Origin: Doryteuthis pealeii
Taxonomy: Eukaryota > Mollusca > Cephalopoda > Myopsida > Loliginidae
Length of the DNA: 64,000 bases
NCBI GenBank assembly: GCA_023376005.1
Contig: CM042160.1
Location: 87,337,894-87,401,893 of the forward strand
Direction: 5' to 3'
Position numbers and translations under genes: made by a program
The notes under the pieces: generated by a model
What the model saw: only the letters and a program-made list of their open reading frames with translations
What the model was told of the DNA's origin: nothing
Databases searched by the model: none
Part shown: in pieces, positions 46,026 to 57,884 of the stretch
How positions within the stretch are numbered: position 1 is the stretch's first letter
Layout of the letters: every line of letters starts with the position of its first letter

Positions 46026-46717
46026 TAGCCATGTAAAGTTTTGTTGGTTTGTCAGATTTACAGATTTTTAACATTTTAAAAAATTTTTTAGATAGGGCAA
46101 AAATATCCATAGATTTAAAGCTTACAGGTCTACAATTTTGTAACTTGTTAGAATATAATAGAATCATTAAATATAAAAGAATTCAGAGACTTGGTGAAAC
46201 AGCATACTAAATATTGAGGACAACCAATTTTAACTAAAAGCAAGATGGAGAATACTTATTGGTATATGAACTAACATAACAAATCTAGAGTTAATAGAAC
46301 ACTTAAATGGTGACTAATTAAGGGTGATCATTATAAAGGGAGGGTTTACTATAAACTAAATTGTAGGAGAAGATTTCTTGCTGGCTAATAAGATGTGAGT
46401 TGGATAGTTAGGAAGCATTTGGAAATGAAGGAAGAAGAAATAACTATAGATAGTAAAAATTGGAAAAATATTTACAAAGTAGAAGAAAAAAATAAATAAA
46501 TAAAGAGCAGACTACAACTACAAAAGCTAGAAAATTTGCTAGTATATGCTGGCTAATAAATATTATAATCCTGAAATATAACAAGAATGAAAAAAGAAAA
46601 AAAAAATATTGAAGTAAAAATCCAAATTAATGCTGGAAAACTGGACGATGTTTCTCGGTGTTTGAAACTCAATAACACACAATTATGAGAAAAATCATGG
46701 ATTTTAGTTTTTCTTAC

Positions 46718-46749
46718 CTGAATCATGGCACACAGATGGGGAGGGTTTT
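46718..46749 (-). CDS. Candidate 32-bp micro-exon
   Basis: The donor ATTCAG|GTAAGAAA is close to consensus. The acceptor follows a pyrimidine-rich tract (CCTCTGTTTCTTGTATTCTG then AAAG). In the phase required by the downstream exon it encodes KPSPSVCHDS. It takes one base to finish a codon begun upstream and gives one base to the exon at 40161. A longer version starting at 46773 (acceptor AACTAG) is 24 bases longer and keeps the same phase. The support is splice motif quality, exact phase fit and low AT content. A chance match cannot be excluded. Confidence 0.45.
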
Positions 46750-47441
46750 CTTTCAGAATACAAGAAACAGAGGCTAGTTTTAATTGAAACAAAACAAAAA
46801 CAAACAAGTGAAATTTCTTGGTGACTAAAGAACATTTCGAACCAGGAAATATACTCCATTTTTTTTTTAAGAATAAAAACAAATGGATTTATATTTGAAG
46901 AATATTATCTATTTGTAAATTTATAGATAAAATATTTTGTGTATTCATTTTAATCAGAGTATTCAAACATTTAATTATACAATTTACTATAGTGATCAGT
47001 AACACTAAAAAAATGTCAAAAACAAATATGGAAATAATTTGGTATAAGTTCTATAGCAATTTGACATTAAAAATTTTGAAGAAAGATTAGATTTTTTGTA
47101 AATAACTTATTTCAAATAGGAAATTAAAACCTTATAAGAGTGAAGTTCTTTCATCTTCAATTCTCTTACACCTATTACAAGGTCTTAGATACACAAAAAT
47201 AATCATAAAATTTACTGTGTATAAAAAAAAAAAAAAAAGCTCTTTCTGTAGATGAATTTTATTTACAGAACTGCTAGATATGAAAAGTGTTCTTTTTCTG
47301 ATGATACTTCAACTATGAGAATTGGGGGGAAATTATATATATCCCCTTCTGTCTTATTTCATTCAATATTTAAATCAAAACTATCAAACATGAAACATGG
47401 ACTATTAGATAAAAAAAAATGATCCATCTATATAAAAAAAA

Positions 47442-47790
47442 GAAAAACAATAGTATATATTGTGCTAACAAGCGCCTACTATGAAGTTTATAAAATGTAA
47501 TTCAAATGAAATAATTTTAAAAGTAAAATAAAAACAACTGTAAAAGGCATTATATAAACATTAGTCTTCTTCAAAGCACATTTTTTTGTTGAACTGAAGA
47601 AAAAGAAATTTAACATTTCAATTCAACAAAAGAAAAGAAAAAAAATGCTCTGAAGAGGACTAATATTTATATAATACCTTTTACAGTTGTTTTTATTTTA
47701 TTTTAAAATAATTCATTTGAATTACATTTTATATACTTCATAGGAGTTGAAACAGGTGCTTGTTAGCACAATATATATTATTGTTTTTCT
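47442..47790. mobile_element. Large fold-back MITE M7, about 349 bp
   Basis: Arms of about 150 bases, 47442-47590 and 47645-47790, are near-perfect reverse complements, e.g. ATATTGTGCTAACAAGCGCC against GGTGCTTGTTAGCACAATAT. The centre has GTTGAACTGAA / TTCAATTCAAC. No coding capacity. No second copy in the window. Confidence 0.85.
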
Positions 47791-47835
47791 ATATCTATAC
47801 CTTAAACTTTGGGTTTGATTCCATTTTTATACACT

Positions 47836-47856
47836 TACACACACACACATATATAC

Positions 47857-47901
<45 letters not shown>

Positions 47902-47902
47902 A
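47836..47902. repeat. (CA)n(TA)n microsatellite
   Basis: CA units, mixed CATA units and then TA units. Confidence 0.9.
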
Positions 47903-48728
47903 GGAATAACCATCACAAATCATTTAAAAACTAAACAGTATATAACTAAGAGCAAATATGTCAATATTAGATTATTCTTTAACTTATCTCATAACTGATT
48001 TTCATGTTTATAGAATGTTGAAGTAAGCAACTGATAAATCCTGAAAGCTAACTAAACCTTTTAGAGTATCAAAGTAAGACTACACAATTACAAATTAATG
48101 AAATGATTATCCCTTTGAAAATAAATTTATCATCTTCACCTTATTGATACTGAAAAAAAATTTAAAAAATAAAAACAGACAAAAAGAAAAACTCCAAAGT
48201 AGATAATGATTTTTGTAACAAGATTCTTTTCACTGTAAAATGGTAAAAAGAGAGATTATCCTCTCCATCCAAGCAAAAAAACCTTGTAAAATCTCTACAA
48301 AAATATATACACATGGGTGATATTCATTTTGAAGGGAAAGAAAATAAAATGGAATAATAGGCACAAAACATTTGTGAAAATATTAAGACAAAAATACTTG
48401 GACATTTTTGCAGGTTTATTCAAACCAATTTTTTTTAAATCAAAATAAAAATCAACATTTCAAAAAATTTATTTCTGCAGATTTTCACACACATTTATTT
48501 TAAGAAACTTTCTCCCATTCATTAATGTTAGTGTTTTGTATAATGATCAAACAACTTGTTTGATTACAAAGCACACACACAAAAAAAATAAATAAAATAA
48601 AAATTCACACAAGGGAAGGGTATTAAAAACACACTATATTAACAATTTTGACAATCCCACAAAACTAAATCAATTCAATCTATATTCATAATAGCATCAC
48701 CTGAAAATTATACATCAAGTATTCCTTC

Positions 48729-48730
<2 letters not shown>

Positions 48731-48757
<27 letters not shown>
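48731..48757. repeat. Poly-A tract
   Basis: About 27 A. Other long A-runs in this region are at 49449-49468 and 53891-53918. Confidence 0.9.
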
Positions 48758-48759
<2 letters not shown>

Positions 48760-50296
48760 AAGGAAACTGGTTTGATATTTGTGAAATGAGGCAGCATTAA
48801 GTCTTGAACTTATTCAATTTGGATCTTTTATTTATATAACTATTTTGACCAGCATATTTTCTGACCATCTTCAGGTAATATAGAAGAGAGTATAAGAATT
48901 CTAGAAAATATATAGATATAAGCAATGGTGCAAAAATCAAATGTTAACAATTAATGATAATCCTTAACATAAAATAATTGGATACATTTTATGATTTAAC
49001 TTCCAGCTCAAAACTCCTTAAACATAGCAAGTTTTATACTAACATATAAAAAACAGGTATTCAACTGAATTACTTAATGAATAAAAAAATAAAATTAAAG
49101 CACTTTTTTAAAGGCATGTGCATAGAGAAGTGGTAAGCTTAGTTAACAGGAAAGGTGATCAATATTTTGTTAATGAATTTATATAATGGGTCACTGAATC
49201 ACAAAAAGCAGCAGAAGCAACAAATCCTTCTTTATATTAGATAGCCTGAAGAGCATCAGAAAAAGGGTTGGACAAAACAATACAATACTAAAATCATGGT
49301 GAAATAATATTGTTTCAATAATTCCAATATTTGTTAATAAATACATAATGTAGTTGCAATTTTTTTTCTTCTTTTGATCAGTGGCAATGAGGTAGAATAA
49401 AATACAAGCAGCACAGCAGAAAAAAGTTTAGATTCACGAATAAATGCAAAAAAAAAAAAAAAAAAAAATACAGATAAGGTGGAAAAAAAAAAAATCAGCC
49501 GTGTGATTTGTGTAAGAAATCCAAAATTATAAGCACATTTCAATGCAAAATTGGAATGGGATTATGAAAACTAAAAAAAAATTAGAAACATTTCAACAAG
49601 AACCTGCTTATTAACAATAATCTTGTCTTTTCAAAAAGATACATCTTTTAGTTTAACTTTTAAATTCTTATTTTACAAAAATGATATCACAGAATTTGGA
49701 GAAAAAAAAATCCCCTATTTCTAAACATTTCAAACTAAACTGAGAATTAAACACATGATAAAAAAAAAAACATAGGGTCAAGAACCTTTTTGTCGAATCA
49801 CAAAACACTGTATGACACACACACACATATAATCTTTAAACTGTTTATATAAAGAAAAGAAACCCTGGAATATCAGTAATAAAGAGATTTCCTTAAACTG
49901 AAGTATAATAATTAAATATTTTCAGTAGTGAATATTAAATACAGACACTTTAATAAACACAAGATAACTAAAAACAATTTGAAACCAAAAAGGAGAAAAT
50001 TATAAAATAAATCTCTTTCAAAACTGGGAACATTGATAATATATAAACTATATGATTTTAATGTATCTGTGCAAAATGTAGCATTGTATTTATGTTTGCA
50101 AAATTATTCAAACTAAAATCTTGAATGACAAGTTTTTGACTAACAAAATATCCACCAAGATGATAAAAGTGCCCAATACAAGGATGGCATGAAATGAAGA
50201 ATTAAAGAAATGAAAACAAATCTATTACAAGAAGAAAAAAAAAGCCCATTCCTAACATTTGGAAAAGATTTTATCATCCTATTAAATCTTGATTTA

Positions 50297-50524
50297 CAGG
50301 GTGGTCCGAAAGTCTTGTCCCCCTACATATTGTTTTAACTTTCATTATTTTTATTTTAATAATATATAAATTATGTAATTATTTTACCTCTACAAAAAAA
50401 AAAAAAAAAATTAGATAAGATTAAATTATTTTCTAAAACTTCTAGTAGTCTTAGGTAATTATTTTACCTATTCAAAAAAAGTAAAAAAAAAAAAAAAGGG
50501 TGACAAGACATTTGGACCACCCTG
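50297..50524. mobile_element. Mariner/Tc1-like MITE M5, about 228 bp
   Basis: The left end CAGGGTGGTCCGAAAGTCTT and the right end (reverse complement CAGGGTGGTCCAAATGTCTT) match over nearly 28 bases and are flanked by TA on both sides. The interior holds a duplicated TAATTATTTTACCT motif and A-runs. The end form is that of mariner-type elements. No transposase. Confidence 0.85.
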
Positions 50525-50815
50525 TATATGGATGAAAAATTTATTTACAGACTTGAGATTTTTTTCTTCTTTTTTGACAGTAAATTTTTTTACATCCTAA
50601 AAAGGTAAAAATCAAAATTTCTATAAATAGAACCAAAAATCATTTTTAAAAAAATATCTATTTGATTATAGAAAATGTGGTCAGGTAATTTAAAGAATTT
50701 TCTTCACTAATGAATAGAATTGTAGGCATCATAAACAGACTTAAAAATATGTTACATAATTATTAGATTCCTAACACTTGTGTACCATTAGTGTAGAAAC
50801 CAAAATGGCTGTTAT

Positions 50816-51060
50816 AATTTGCAGCTGGCGGCCTTGAAGGATTGAGTGACTCGGCTTGACCTCAGTCTGATCCTCCTTCTGGGGGATACCCTGAGAATCG
50901 GTGGAGAGGACCCTCTACCGGTTTAGATTAGAAAGAGAGTTTAGTTCAGTATCGGCTAAACCACGAAGGTGGTAAGTCGTGTTAAGCACACGGCCGACTC
51001 AATCTGCGCAGGTAGTCTGGTGGGGATTTCGGAATAAAATATGATCTAAAGCAAATCGAA
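50816..51060. other. GC-rich island, unidentified
   Basis: About 240 bases starting GCAGCTGGCGGCCTTGAAGG and containing GAATCGGTGGAGAGGACC, GGTTTAGATTAG, AACCACGAAGGTGGTAAGTC and AAGCACACGGCCGACTC. The composition is sharply different from both sides. It is followed by a plus-strand open frame (51064-51246, beginning MGYYLKTTNDTGLL) that is Lys/Arg-rich. It could be the 5' end of a retroelement, a structured RNA or a conserved element. I do not recognise it. Confidence 0.45.
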
Positions 51061-51789
51061 GTCTTGGGTTATTATCTAAAAACTACCAATGACACAGGGC
51101 TTCTGATAAAGAGAAATCCCCAATGGAAGACCAGACACAAAGTCCCCAAGACAAATTTCCAGACACTAGAAGAAGAACGTAAGATACCAAAGATGAGTAG
51201 AAGAATAATAGAAGTAAAGAGAGTATACAAGATATATATTATATAACAATCAAAGTTTCATAATTTGCTTCCAAAAATTAATAGTATAAAATGTTATGTA
51301 AAATCCAGAGACAAAATGTTGTTAAAATGACAAGAAAAGTTTTTATTCAAATGTTTTGAGAATAAATTTAACCAGAATTTTGGAATTCTTCTGATGAAAG
51401 CAGCAATAGAAATAAGAGAGGCCATCCTCAAAATGCAAAGATGAATTGTAGCAGAAAAAGAAAAAAAAAAAGGCACAAAGAAAAAAAAAAAAGCTCAAAG
51501 TGGAGATAAAAGCAGAAGAAAGGTCTGGAATTACCAAATTCTTTCAAAGAATAAATTGCATTAAATAATTTGAAAGCAAAACGCTGATGAAAATATAAGC
51601 ATATTTCTATATATTTTATTTAGAAGACAAGTTTTAAATCTCATACCTGAATAAATAACAATGGGTATTAAAATAATAATGACTTATAAGAATTCTGATT
51701 AACAGTTTGATATTGGAGTTGTCACCATTTTAATAGAAATATACATGTGCTATACTATCCATTATAGTAGTTGATTAAAAGAAAAGTGT

Positions 51790-51828
51790 GTATATATATA
51801 TATATAATTATACACACTTGTGATTATA
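51790..51828. repeat. Palindromic (GT)(TA)n(CA) tract
   Basis: AGTGTGTATA, then TA units, then TATACACACTT; the flanks pair with each other. Confidence 0.75.
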
Positions 51829-52196
51829 CAAAGTAATAAGTTTGAAAGGAGTCAAAATGTTATGACCAGCAACATGTAGCAAGAATGGCAGCTTCTGTCT
51901 TGTAACAACTGAGCATTAGTTGTATATAAGTAGATAGAGGTTGGCTTTGAGTAGACAAGATTTGAGTGAGATAAAGGCCAAGTTATTATGGTCAAAGTAT
52001 TTCTGAAACAGCATGGCTTGAAGGAAGTTTAAGTTCAGTTGCAGTGAATATTTATCAGCCATGATCTGAGAAGGGGAGGGAAAAGAAACAATCAAGAAAA
52101 AAAAATTTTAAAAAATCACTAACTGTTGACAAGCCATTGGGCACTCAAAACTGAAATGAAAAGAAACTTTCCAGACAAATTAAAAAAGAAAAAAAA

Positions 52197-52420
52197 AGGG
52201 GTGGCCTAAAGTCTGTACCAACCAGACAGCGAGGGAGTCTATCCCTTTTCACTAGTGCTAGACCAAAGAAATTGTTTAGGGGGACTGAGGTGAAGCGCCA
52301 CATCAGCTCCTCACTTTACTGCACAGATCCTGTGCTACTCATACGGTGAGTTGGCGAGGGCCGGTATCGAAGCTAGAACCTTGTGATTCCTAGTCAGACA
52401 CTCTACCGATTGAGCTAAAA
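52197..52420 (-). mobile_element. SINE-A, full length
   Basis: Head in minus orientation TTTAGCTCAATCGGTAGAGT with the B-box region TTCGATACCGGCCCTCGCC. The body runs down to TTTAGGCCACCCC after an A-run at its 3' side. A small part of the CCACCTCAG region is altered. Confidence 0.85.
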
Positions 52421-52699
52421 GCCAATAAAAGGGGCTATTGATCGGATAAATTACAGATCCCTATAATTAAGATGAAAGGGACAGATCCCAAAACACATTG
52501 ATCCTTATTGCATATGGATTTGTGTAGAGCAGCCATTGTTAAATACAATATCCCCTTGATTGAAAGTGTCTTTAATAGAACTTGACCATAGATCAATAAA
52601 TACATCACCTGATTCTCACCTGAATCTTTTTACTGAATAGGATGGATGACAGGATAGATGATGGTAACAGGATGCACCATGAGAAAAGAACAAACTGAT

Positions 52700-52900
52700 G
52701 GAGGATTGTTTGTTTGTTTTGCGGCATATCAACTTCGATGGGTCATTTAATACTGGCAAACTTTTGAAAGATTTCTAGCTATAGTTTGGAAGTAAATTTT
52801 TAAAACTCAATCTTTTTTTTTTTTAAATGAATTTTCTATTTAACCCGTAGATGGGATCCTAACAGGTACTACCACTTCGTGTCAGGGTGGACCTGGTTTT
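52700..52900 (+). mobile_element. Composite repeat family E copy
   Basis: GTTTGTTTTGCGGCATATCA, ACTTCGATGGGTCATTTAAT, then CCGTAGATGGGATCC, AACAGGTACTACCACTTC and GTGTCAGGGTGG. Collinear with 34415-34590. Confidence 0.7.
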
Positions 52901-53274
52901 GCACCTCTACAGATGTGCAATCAGTGCATTTATCATAAGACTAACAATTCCATTTATAGAACATCTATTACATAACTGAGCATTTAAAAGACCTGTTAAC
53001 AACATACTCACACCAGATCATAAAAGAAACCATTCTAAGTATTATAGAGTTCATGCCTGACTAATATCCCTTTTTGCAGTCACATGAAGGATCAACACAT
53101 TATTTGACAGGTGGTCAATTGGTTTGGCTCATCACTAAACATATTTTCCCCAGATTTGAGTTCATAAATTCAAAATCAATACTAAGGTGCAAAATATTTT
53201 ATCACTATTTTCATTAAAAGTTACTTCAAATCATTGGTTATAAATGTCGGATATGAATTTAAATAATATATCCT

Positions 53275-53442
53275 ATATACTCACAAATTATGCGATTTTC
53301 TAAGACCTAAATTTTAGCCTAATATTATGGATTTGCACCATACACAAGACTGCATAAAACTGCAGGTGTGTAAACTGGTATGCCTACAATTTCTAGCTGC
53401 AAAAGGTCTCAGAAAAATCACACAACATGTGAGTATATACAA
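53275..53442. mobile_element. Fold-back MITE family M3, independent copy
   Basis: TATATACTCACAAATTATGC at the left pairs with ACATGTGAGTATATA at the right. The inner arm has CTAAGACCTAAATTTTAGCC and TAATATTATGG, matching 3978-4185. Shows that this family exists outside the palindrome. Confidence 0.8.
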
Positions 53443-53888
53443 TAACTATAAAATGTTTATTTTCTAGACTATTTAAAACTGGTCCTAAAACATTTCCAAT
53501 AGTGAATTTTCATGAATTATAAAATTACATATAAATCTTATAGTACCATCAGTAACATATATTATCATTAAACAAAAGAAGCAGTATATTAAGTTATTAT
53601 ATTATCATAAACATCACTGAAGACAAGCAAGAAAAATCACCATATTATTTTTTCAAAAATATCATCAAAAGGATTTCTATTAAATCCAAAAGTTTGAAGT
53701 TATTAACATTTTCAAAATGGCAGCTATTACACAAAATGGCCGAATAGCTCTGGTGATTGTTAAAACCGGTCTTCAAGAGAAATGCAATTTAATAAACTTA
53801 TTTAAAAAGATATATTTTAAATGACAGGTGAGCGTGCAAGATAAATTTAGTGAGAACTGCACTCAATCTAAGTAAAAATAACTTTTTG

Positions 53889-53920
<32 letters not shown>

Positions 53921-54644
53921 TGAGCAAAAAATAGTCTTTTTCTTTCAAAAAGGAGCAGTCAAAAAAAAAAGCAAGCTAACTAAGACAAACAAGTGAAAAA
54001 AAAAAAAAAAAAGGACTTACCCAAAAGTTATGAAAGTTATTCAAAAAGCATAGAAAAAGTTAGAGATTTAGAGAAGGCACAGAATTGGATATATAGGCAC
54101 AAAACAGAAAGAAAAAAAATCTGGAGAAGAATATGAAAGAAAAGAATAATCCCTTGTAAAGATTCCATTTTTTTTCTTCTTAAAATAGAATGCAGAACTA
54201 TCTTGCAACATTATTAGCTTCATTCTTTCTTTAAAAGAGAAAAAAAAAATGTGATCGGTCAACCAAATACAAGGCCGAATATTAAAACTTTTACATTTTC
54301 TTACAATAGGAAATAAAGAATTCAAACAAGATTATCATCTATGTTTAAAAAAAAACAGTTTCTTATTTCAAGATATGAAAACAAAATGATATAAAATCAA
54401 CTTCCTTGTGACCAGATTGTTTTGTATAAATTATGCTAACTTCCCAAACTTGAAAAATTAATGAGCAAAAAAAAAAAAAATGACAGCCCACAAAAATTTA
54501 TGAATACCCCCCCAAAAAAAAAATTAATATATGCTAGTAACTGGGAAAAGATTGTAATTTAAAAAAAAAAAAGAAGAAATATTTTAGTTAGATATATTCA
54601 GTATATTTAAATGTAAGTATCATAGGGAGGGGTGTGTGTGTGGG

Positions 54645-54860
54645 GGGGGTGTTCATCATAGGAGGTGGACTCTACTACCCAAGTTCAAATCCTGAATACA
54701 GCGGTTTACATTTCACATAGCACTAATACCCTTGTGAAAGGTATTAATAGAATTATTCTCCCTCCAGCTATAGGTAAAATAATAGGGCAGACTGAGCTCC
54801 TTAACCTTGGTATGGCAATGATATAGAAGGAACACTCTAAATTCCAACCAGTTCTGGACC
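54645..54860 (+). mobile_element. SINE-B copy
   Basis: The head is mostly lost. It keeps AAGTTCAAATCCTGAATAC, CACTAATACCCTTGTGAAAG, ATTCTCCCTCCAGC, GGGCAGACTGAGCTCCTTAA and CCTTGGTATGGCAA, then ACTCTAAATTCCAACC. A G-run precedes it at 54640-54650. Confidence 0.75.
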
Positions 54861-55083
54861 AGGCTATCCCTGCCCAAGACACACTATATAAGTGTGTATA
54901 TGACCATACCAAGGTTATGAGATACGTTTCTAGATATGTATATCAATAAGTCTAATGAGAAAAAAATGAAAAAAATTATGCAATAAATATTTCTTAACAA
55001 CCCCCTTCCTTATTAATGCAATTAATTCAATACTTTTCCATTAAACAGGTTGAAAATCACAATTTGATCTATATACATTCAGA

Positions 55084-55325
55084 GATGCTGATAGGTACAC
55101 GCATCCTGCCCTGCGTCATTGACCATTGTATCCATGCTTCCCAGTGTTTATTTTTTCTTCTCCCACCATTTCCAGCTTACTGTAAATACATTTCTATATT
55201 TTCTTGGAAATGAATTACACTGTATGGGGTACGAGGTAGGGGTTAGACGGCTTTAGTTGTTCACTGATTAAAAAAAACTTTAGTTGAGATCCATCAAAGA
55301 CGCACTAAATTAAAAGGCTATCACA
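55084..55325 (-). mobile_element. MITE family M1, 3'-truncated
   Basis: Starts GATGCTGATAGGTACACGC and keeps CATGCTTCCCAGTG, CTGTAAATACATTTC and the ATTACAC-to-GGCTTTAGTTG block, ending AAAAGGCTATCACAT. The centre and the end are rearranged. Confidence 0.75.
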
Positions 55326-55437
55326 TTATAAAGTGTGTTGCTAAATGATAAACACATTGTAAAACACTTTTTTTCTCTCTCAATATAATCTCTTTCTTCA
55401 TCAAAGCAATTAACACAACAATCATTATATATTGAAG

Positions 55438-55760
55438 TTTAAACAGCACTGCTCACGTGACTTTCAGAAACATTTCTTCACGCTCAGAATTGCGGAGACA
55501 TGGAATAAACTGCCCACGTCTGTTGTAGGCTGCCGAAACACTGATCTTTCAAAGCCTCCATGCTTCCTGTAGTCTGCCGACACTATACCTGATGCCACTC
55601 TCCACATACATATGCACACGCGCGCACACATGCATATTACTACTGTAAACTGTTCATGTTCCTGACACTAATACATTATTCTGTGTACTTGACATGAGAC
55701 TTTGATGAGTTGGGTGCACCTGAGCACTGTACACAATAAATTTCATTATTATTTCTAAAT
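55438..55760 (+). mobile_element. Non-LTR retrotransposon 3' end (ORF2 C-terminus and 3' UTR)
   Basis: An open frame of about 45 codons ending at a TAG at 55570-55572 includes DFQKHFFTLRIAETWNKLP followed by TSVV. The form FF.LR....WN.LP..VV is the hallmark of the extreme C-terminus of CR1/Jockey/RTE-like LINE reverse transcriptases. A 3' UTR follows, with a (CA)-like stretch, TGTTCATGTTCCTGACACTA and GAGCACTGTACACAATAAA, ending in ATT units at about 55747-55756. The same tail is reused at 17030-17165. The element is strongly 5'-truncated and inactive. Confidence 0.7.
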
Positions 55761-56362
55761 TCGGCTAATATCTTTTCAGATTGATCTGACTTTGTATAAA
55801 CCAAAAGAAGTTAAAGACCTAATATATAAAAGGGGAAAAAAATACAAATTCAGAATACTAGAGTCACTAGAGATAACAAAATAAATTAACTTAAAAATAG
55901 CTGCAGTAAATGACCCCCCCCCCCATTCAAATTATATTTTGAATATCCTAAATTATGATAATTGAATTTGGAGGGTTTTCTTTTATAAAAATAATTTTGA
56001 TATCTACCAAATAGAAAATTGCCCACATTTTTTAGGGGGGGGGAGGTGATTAAATATATATAAATTATCGATCAGAATTGAACTTTATATTCAATTTGTC
56101 AATAAATAAACATATGTAAATAATCCAGAGTTATTTTCTTTTTGTCCAATCCTAATAATATTAAAAGCCATGTGGGTTTTGAAATTGTATTTTAGACAAA
56201 TCTTAACCTACAGTAAATAACGATCAATCCAATATCATATCTATATATCAAGGAGGAGTATTAAGTCTGACAAATCTTTGCAAAATACTAATCATAGATT
56301 GTCATTGCCATTGAAAAAAAAGGGGGGATAGTGGAATATACATACATACATACATACACATA

Positions 56363-56693
56363 GATGCTGATAGGGACACAGGACGCATACCTGACCCACA
56401 AAAATCTAAAAGGATGCAGTAAAATCGTATCCATGTATCCTAGTGTTTTTTGTTTTTCTTCCCCCACCATTTCAAGCTAACTGTAAATACATTTCAATAG
56501 TTTTTTAGAAATGAATTACACAGGATAGGTTACAAGGTAGGAGTTAGATGGCTTTAGTTGTTTCCCAGATTTTAAATAAAAACCCTAAAATCTATTAAGA
56601 AACTTTAGTTGGGACGCATTAATTTTCCTGGGGACTCATTCAAAGCAAATATGTGCGTCCCAGGATGCACTAAATCAAAATGTTATCAGCATC
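56363..56693 (-). mobile_element. MITE family M1, full length
   Basis: GATGCTGATAGGGACACAGG at the left and AATGTTATCAGCATC at the right. 331 bp and collinear, in opposite orientation, with 44525-44860. Confidence 0.9.
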
Positions 56694-56760
56694 AGTGTAT
56701 TAGTGATAATGTATTAAAACATTTATCTACAAATAAGTCTTAACACCTTCAGTACCAATT

Positions 56761-56897
56761 TATGGAAACGAATTACACAGGATAGGTTACAAGGTAGGAG
56801 TTAGACGGCTTCAGTTGGGACCCATAAATTTTCCCAGGGACTCATTCAAAGTAAATATGTGTCCCAGGACGCACTAAATCAAAAAGCTATCAGTATC

Positions 56898-56898
<1 letters not shown>
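56761..56898 (-). mobile_element. MITE family M1, truncated tandem neighbour
   Basis: Keeps only the ATTACACAGGATAGGTTACA to CTATCAGTATCAC half. It lies about 65 bases from the full copy at 56363-56693 and in the same orientation. Confidence 0.8.
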
Positions 56899-56943
<45 letters not shown>

Positions 56944-56944
56944 A
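56899..56944. repeat. (GT)n(AT)n microsatellite
   Basis: About 16 GT units then AT units, starting exactly at the end of the truncated MITE M1. Confidence 0.9.
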
Positions 56945-57566
56945 AAATTTTTTTTTTTACATATTGCTCTTCTAGGCATTTTTCACTTTGTTCCCGGAGC
57001 TTTAAAATTGACATCCGTGAAAGTGACTGGGATTTTCTTAATTAATGTAAACATACTGAGTGAATAAGTAAATTTGATAAAAAAGTATTTCATCAAAATA
57101 AAACCTTTTTAACATTTGATTTTTGAATGTGGTTTTTCATTGGACGATATTCTTTCTACGGAGGCCAGCAAGAGAAAAAAAACCTTTTCTGAAAATTTAT
57201 TAACATTAAAAAAAAAAAAGTATTAATATGCTTTTCACCATCCAATACTTTAGAAAGGGGCGTGGCTTGTCAGTAATAAATCATAATATTGCCGATAAAA
57301 AGTGCGATATATATATGCATACATACACACGCGTGAGTGCAGCATGTCATTCAACCCTTTTGTACACAACGGTTACAATGTTCAGTTCCACGTGTCATAA
57401 ACGCCGCTACATTTATTTGAGAAATTCTTAAATAGTCTTGCGTTCGTTTGCCATGTAAATTAATGAAAAGTGTGGAGTATTCAAATTTTTTTTCTTCTTT
57501 ATATAAAAACTAAAGTGGAAATTATATAATTTTGCATTTCCCCAAATTCCTTATCGTGTAAAAAGG

Positions 57567-57790
57567 CGCTCGTAGCTTAACGGTCGTCGTTGTAAGAAGT
57601 GACTGAACGGGGCTGTTTGCATTTCGTCATTTAGGAAAGGTATGAATCCAACTATTCTCCCTCCAGCTATGGATAAATAGTAGGGTAGTCTAGATTCTTT
57701 AACCATGGTATGGCGACCGGGGGAAACACCTGGAGGGAGGATGGGCTCTGCCGGCTATTTCTGCTCAAGACACCCTACATGTGCCCCCCC
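57567..57790 (+). mobile_element. SINE-B copy with divergent head
   Basis: Head GGCGCTCGTAGCTTAACGGT and CGTCGTTGTAAGAAGTG, then GGGGCTGTTTGCATTTC, GGTATGAATCCAACTATTC, TCCCTCCAGC, AATAGTAGGG and CTTTAACCATGG. The tRNA-like A box differs from the other copies. Confidence 0.75.
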
Positions 57791-57884
57791 CCACACACTC
57801 TAAATGAAAGGTTAGGTTACAGAAGCAGTGAGAGAGAGAGGCTTTTTAGCAGTTTGGCTACACTAAATTTACATAACCCGTTCG

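Larger units (their letters stand above)
40162..46717 (-). other. Candidate 6.6 kb intron
   Basis: Begins GTAAGAAAAAC at 46717 and ends GATAG at 40162. Contains GGA and GGT trinucleotide tracts at 40170-40205 and 40350-40378, MITE M2 at 41153, an unexplained island at 41880-42290, a truncated SINE-A at 42556, MITE M1 at 44525 and SINE-A at 45657. If the upstream exon is wrong, this is simply the 5' part of a longer intron. Confidence 0.5.

Noticed and set aside
46553..46882. 109-codon minus-strand open frame as a gene
   Set aside because: Composition is low-complexity Phe/Ser/Leu. The only part of interest is the micro-exon candidate inside it, which is read in a different frame.
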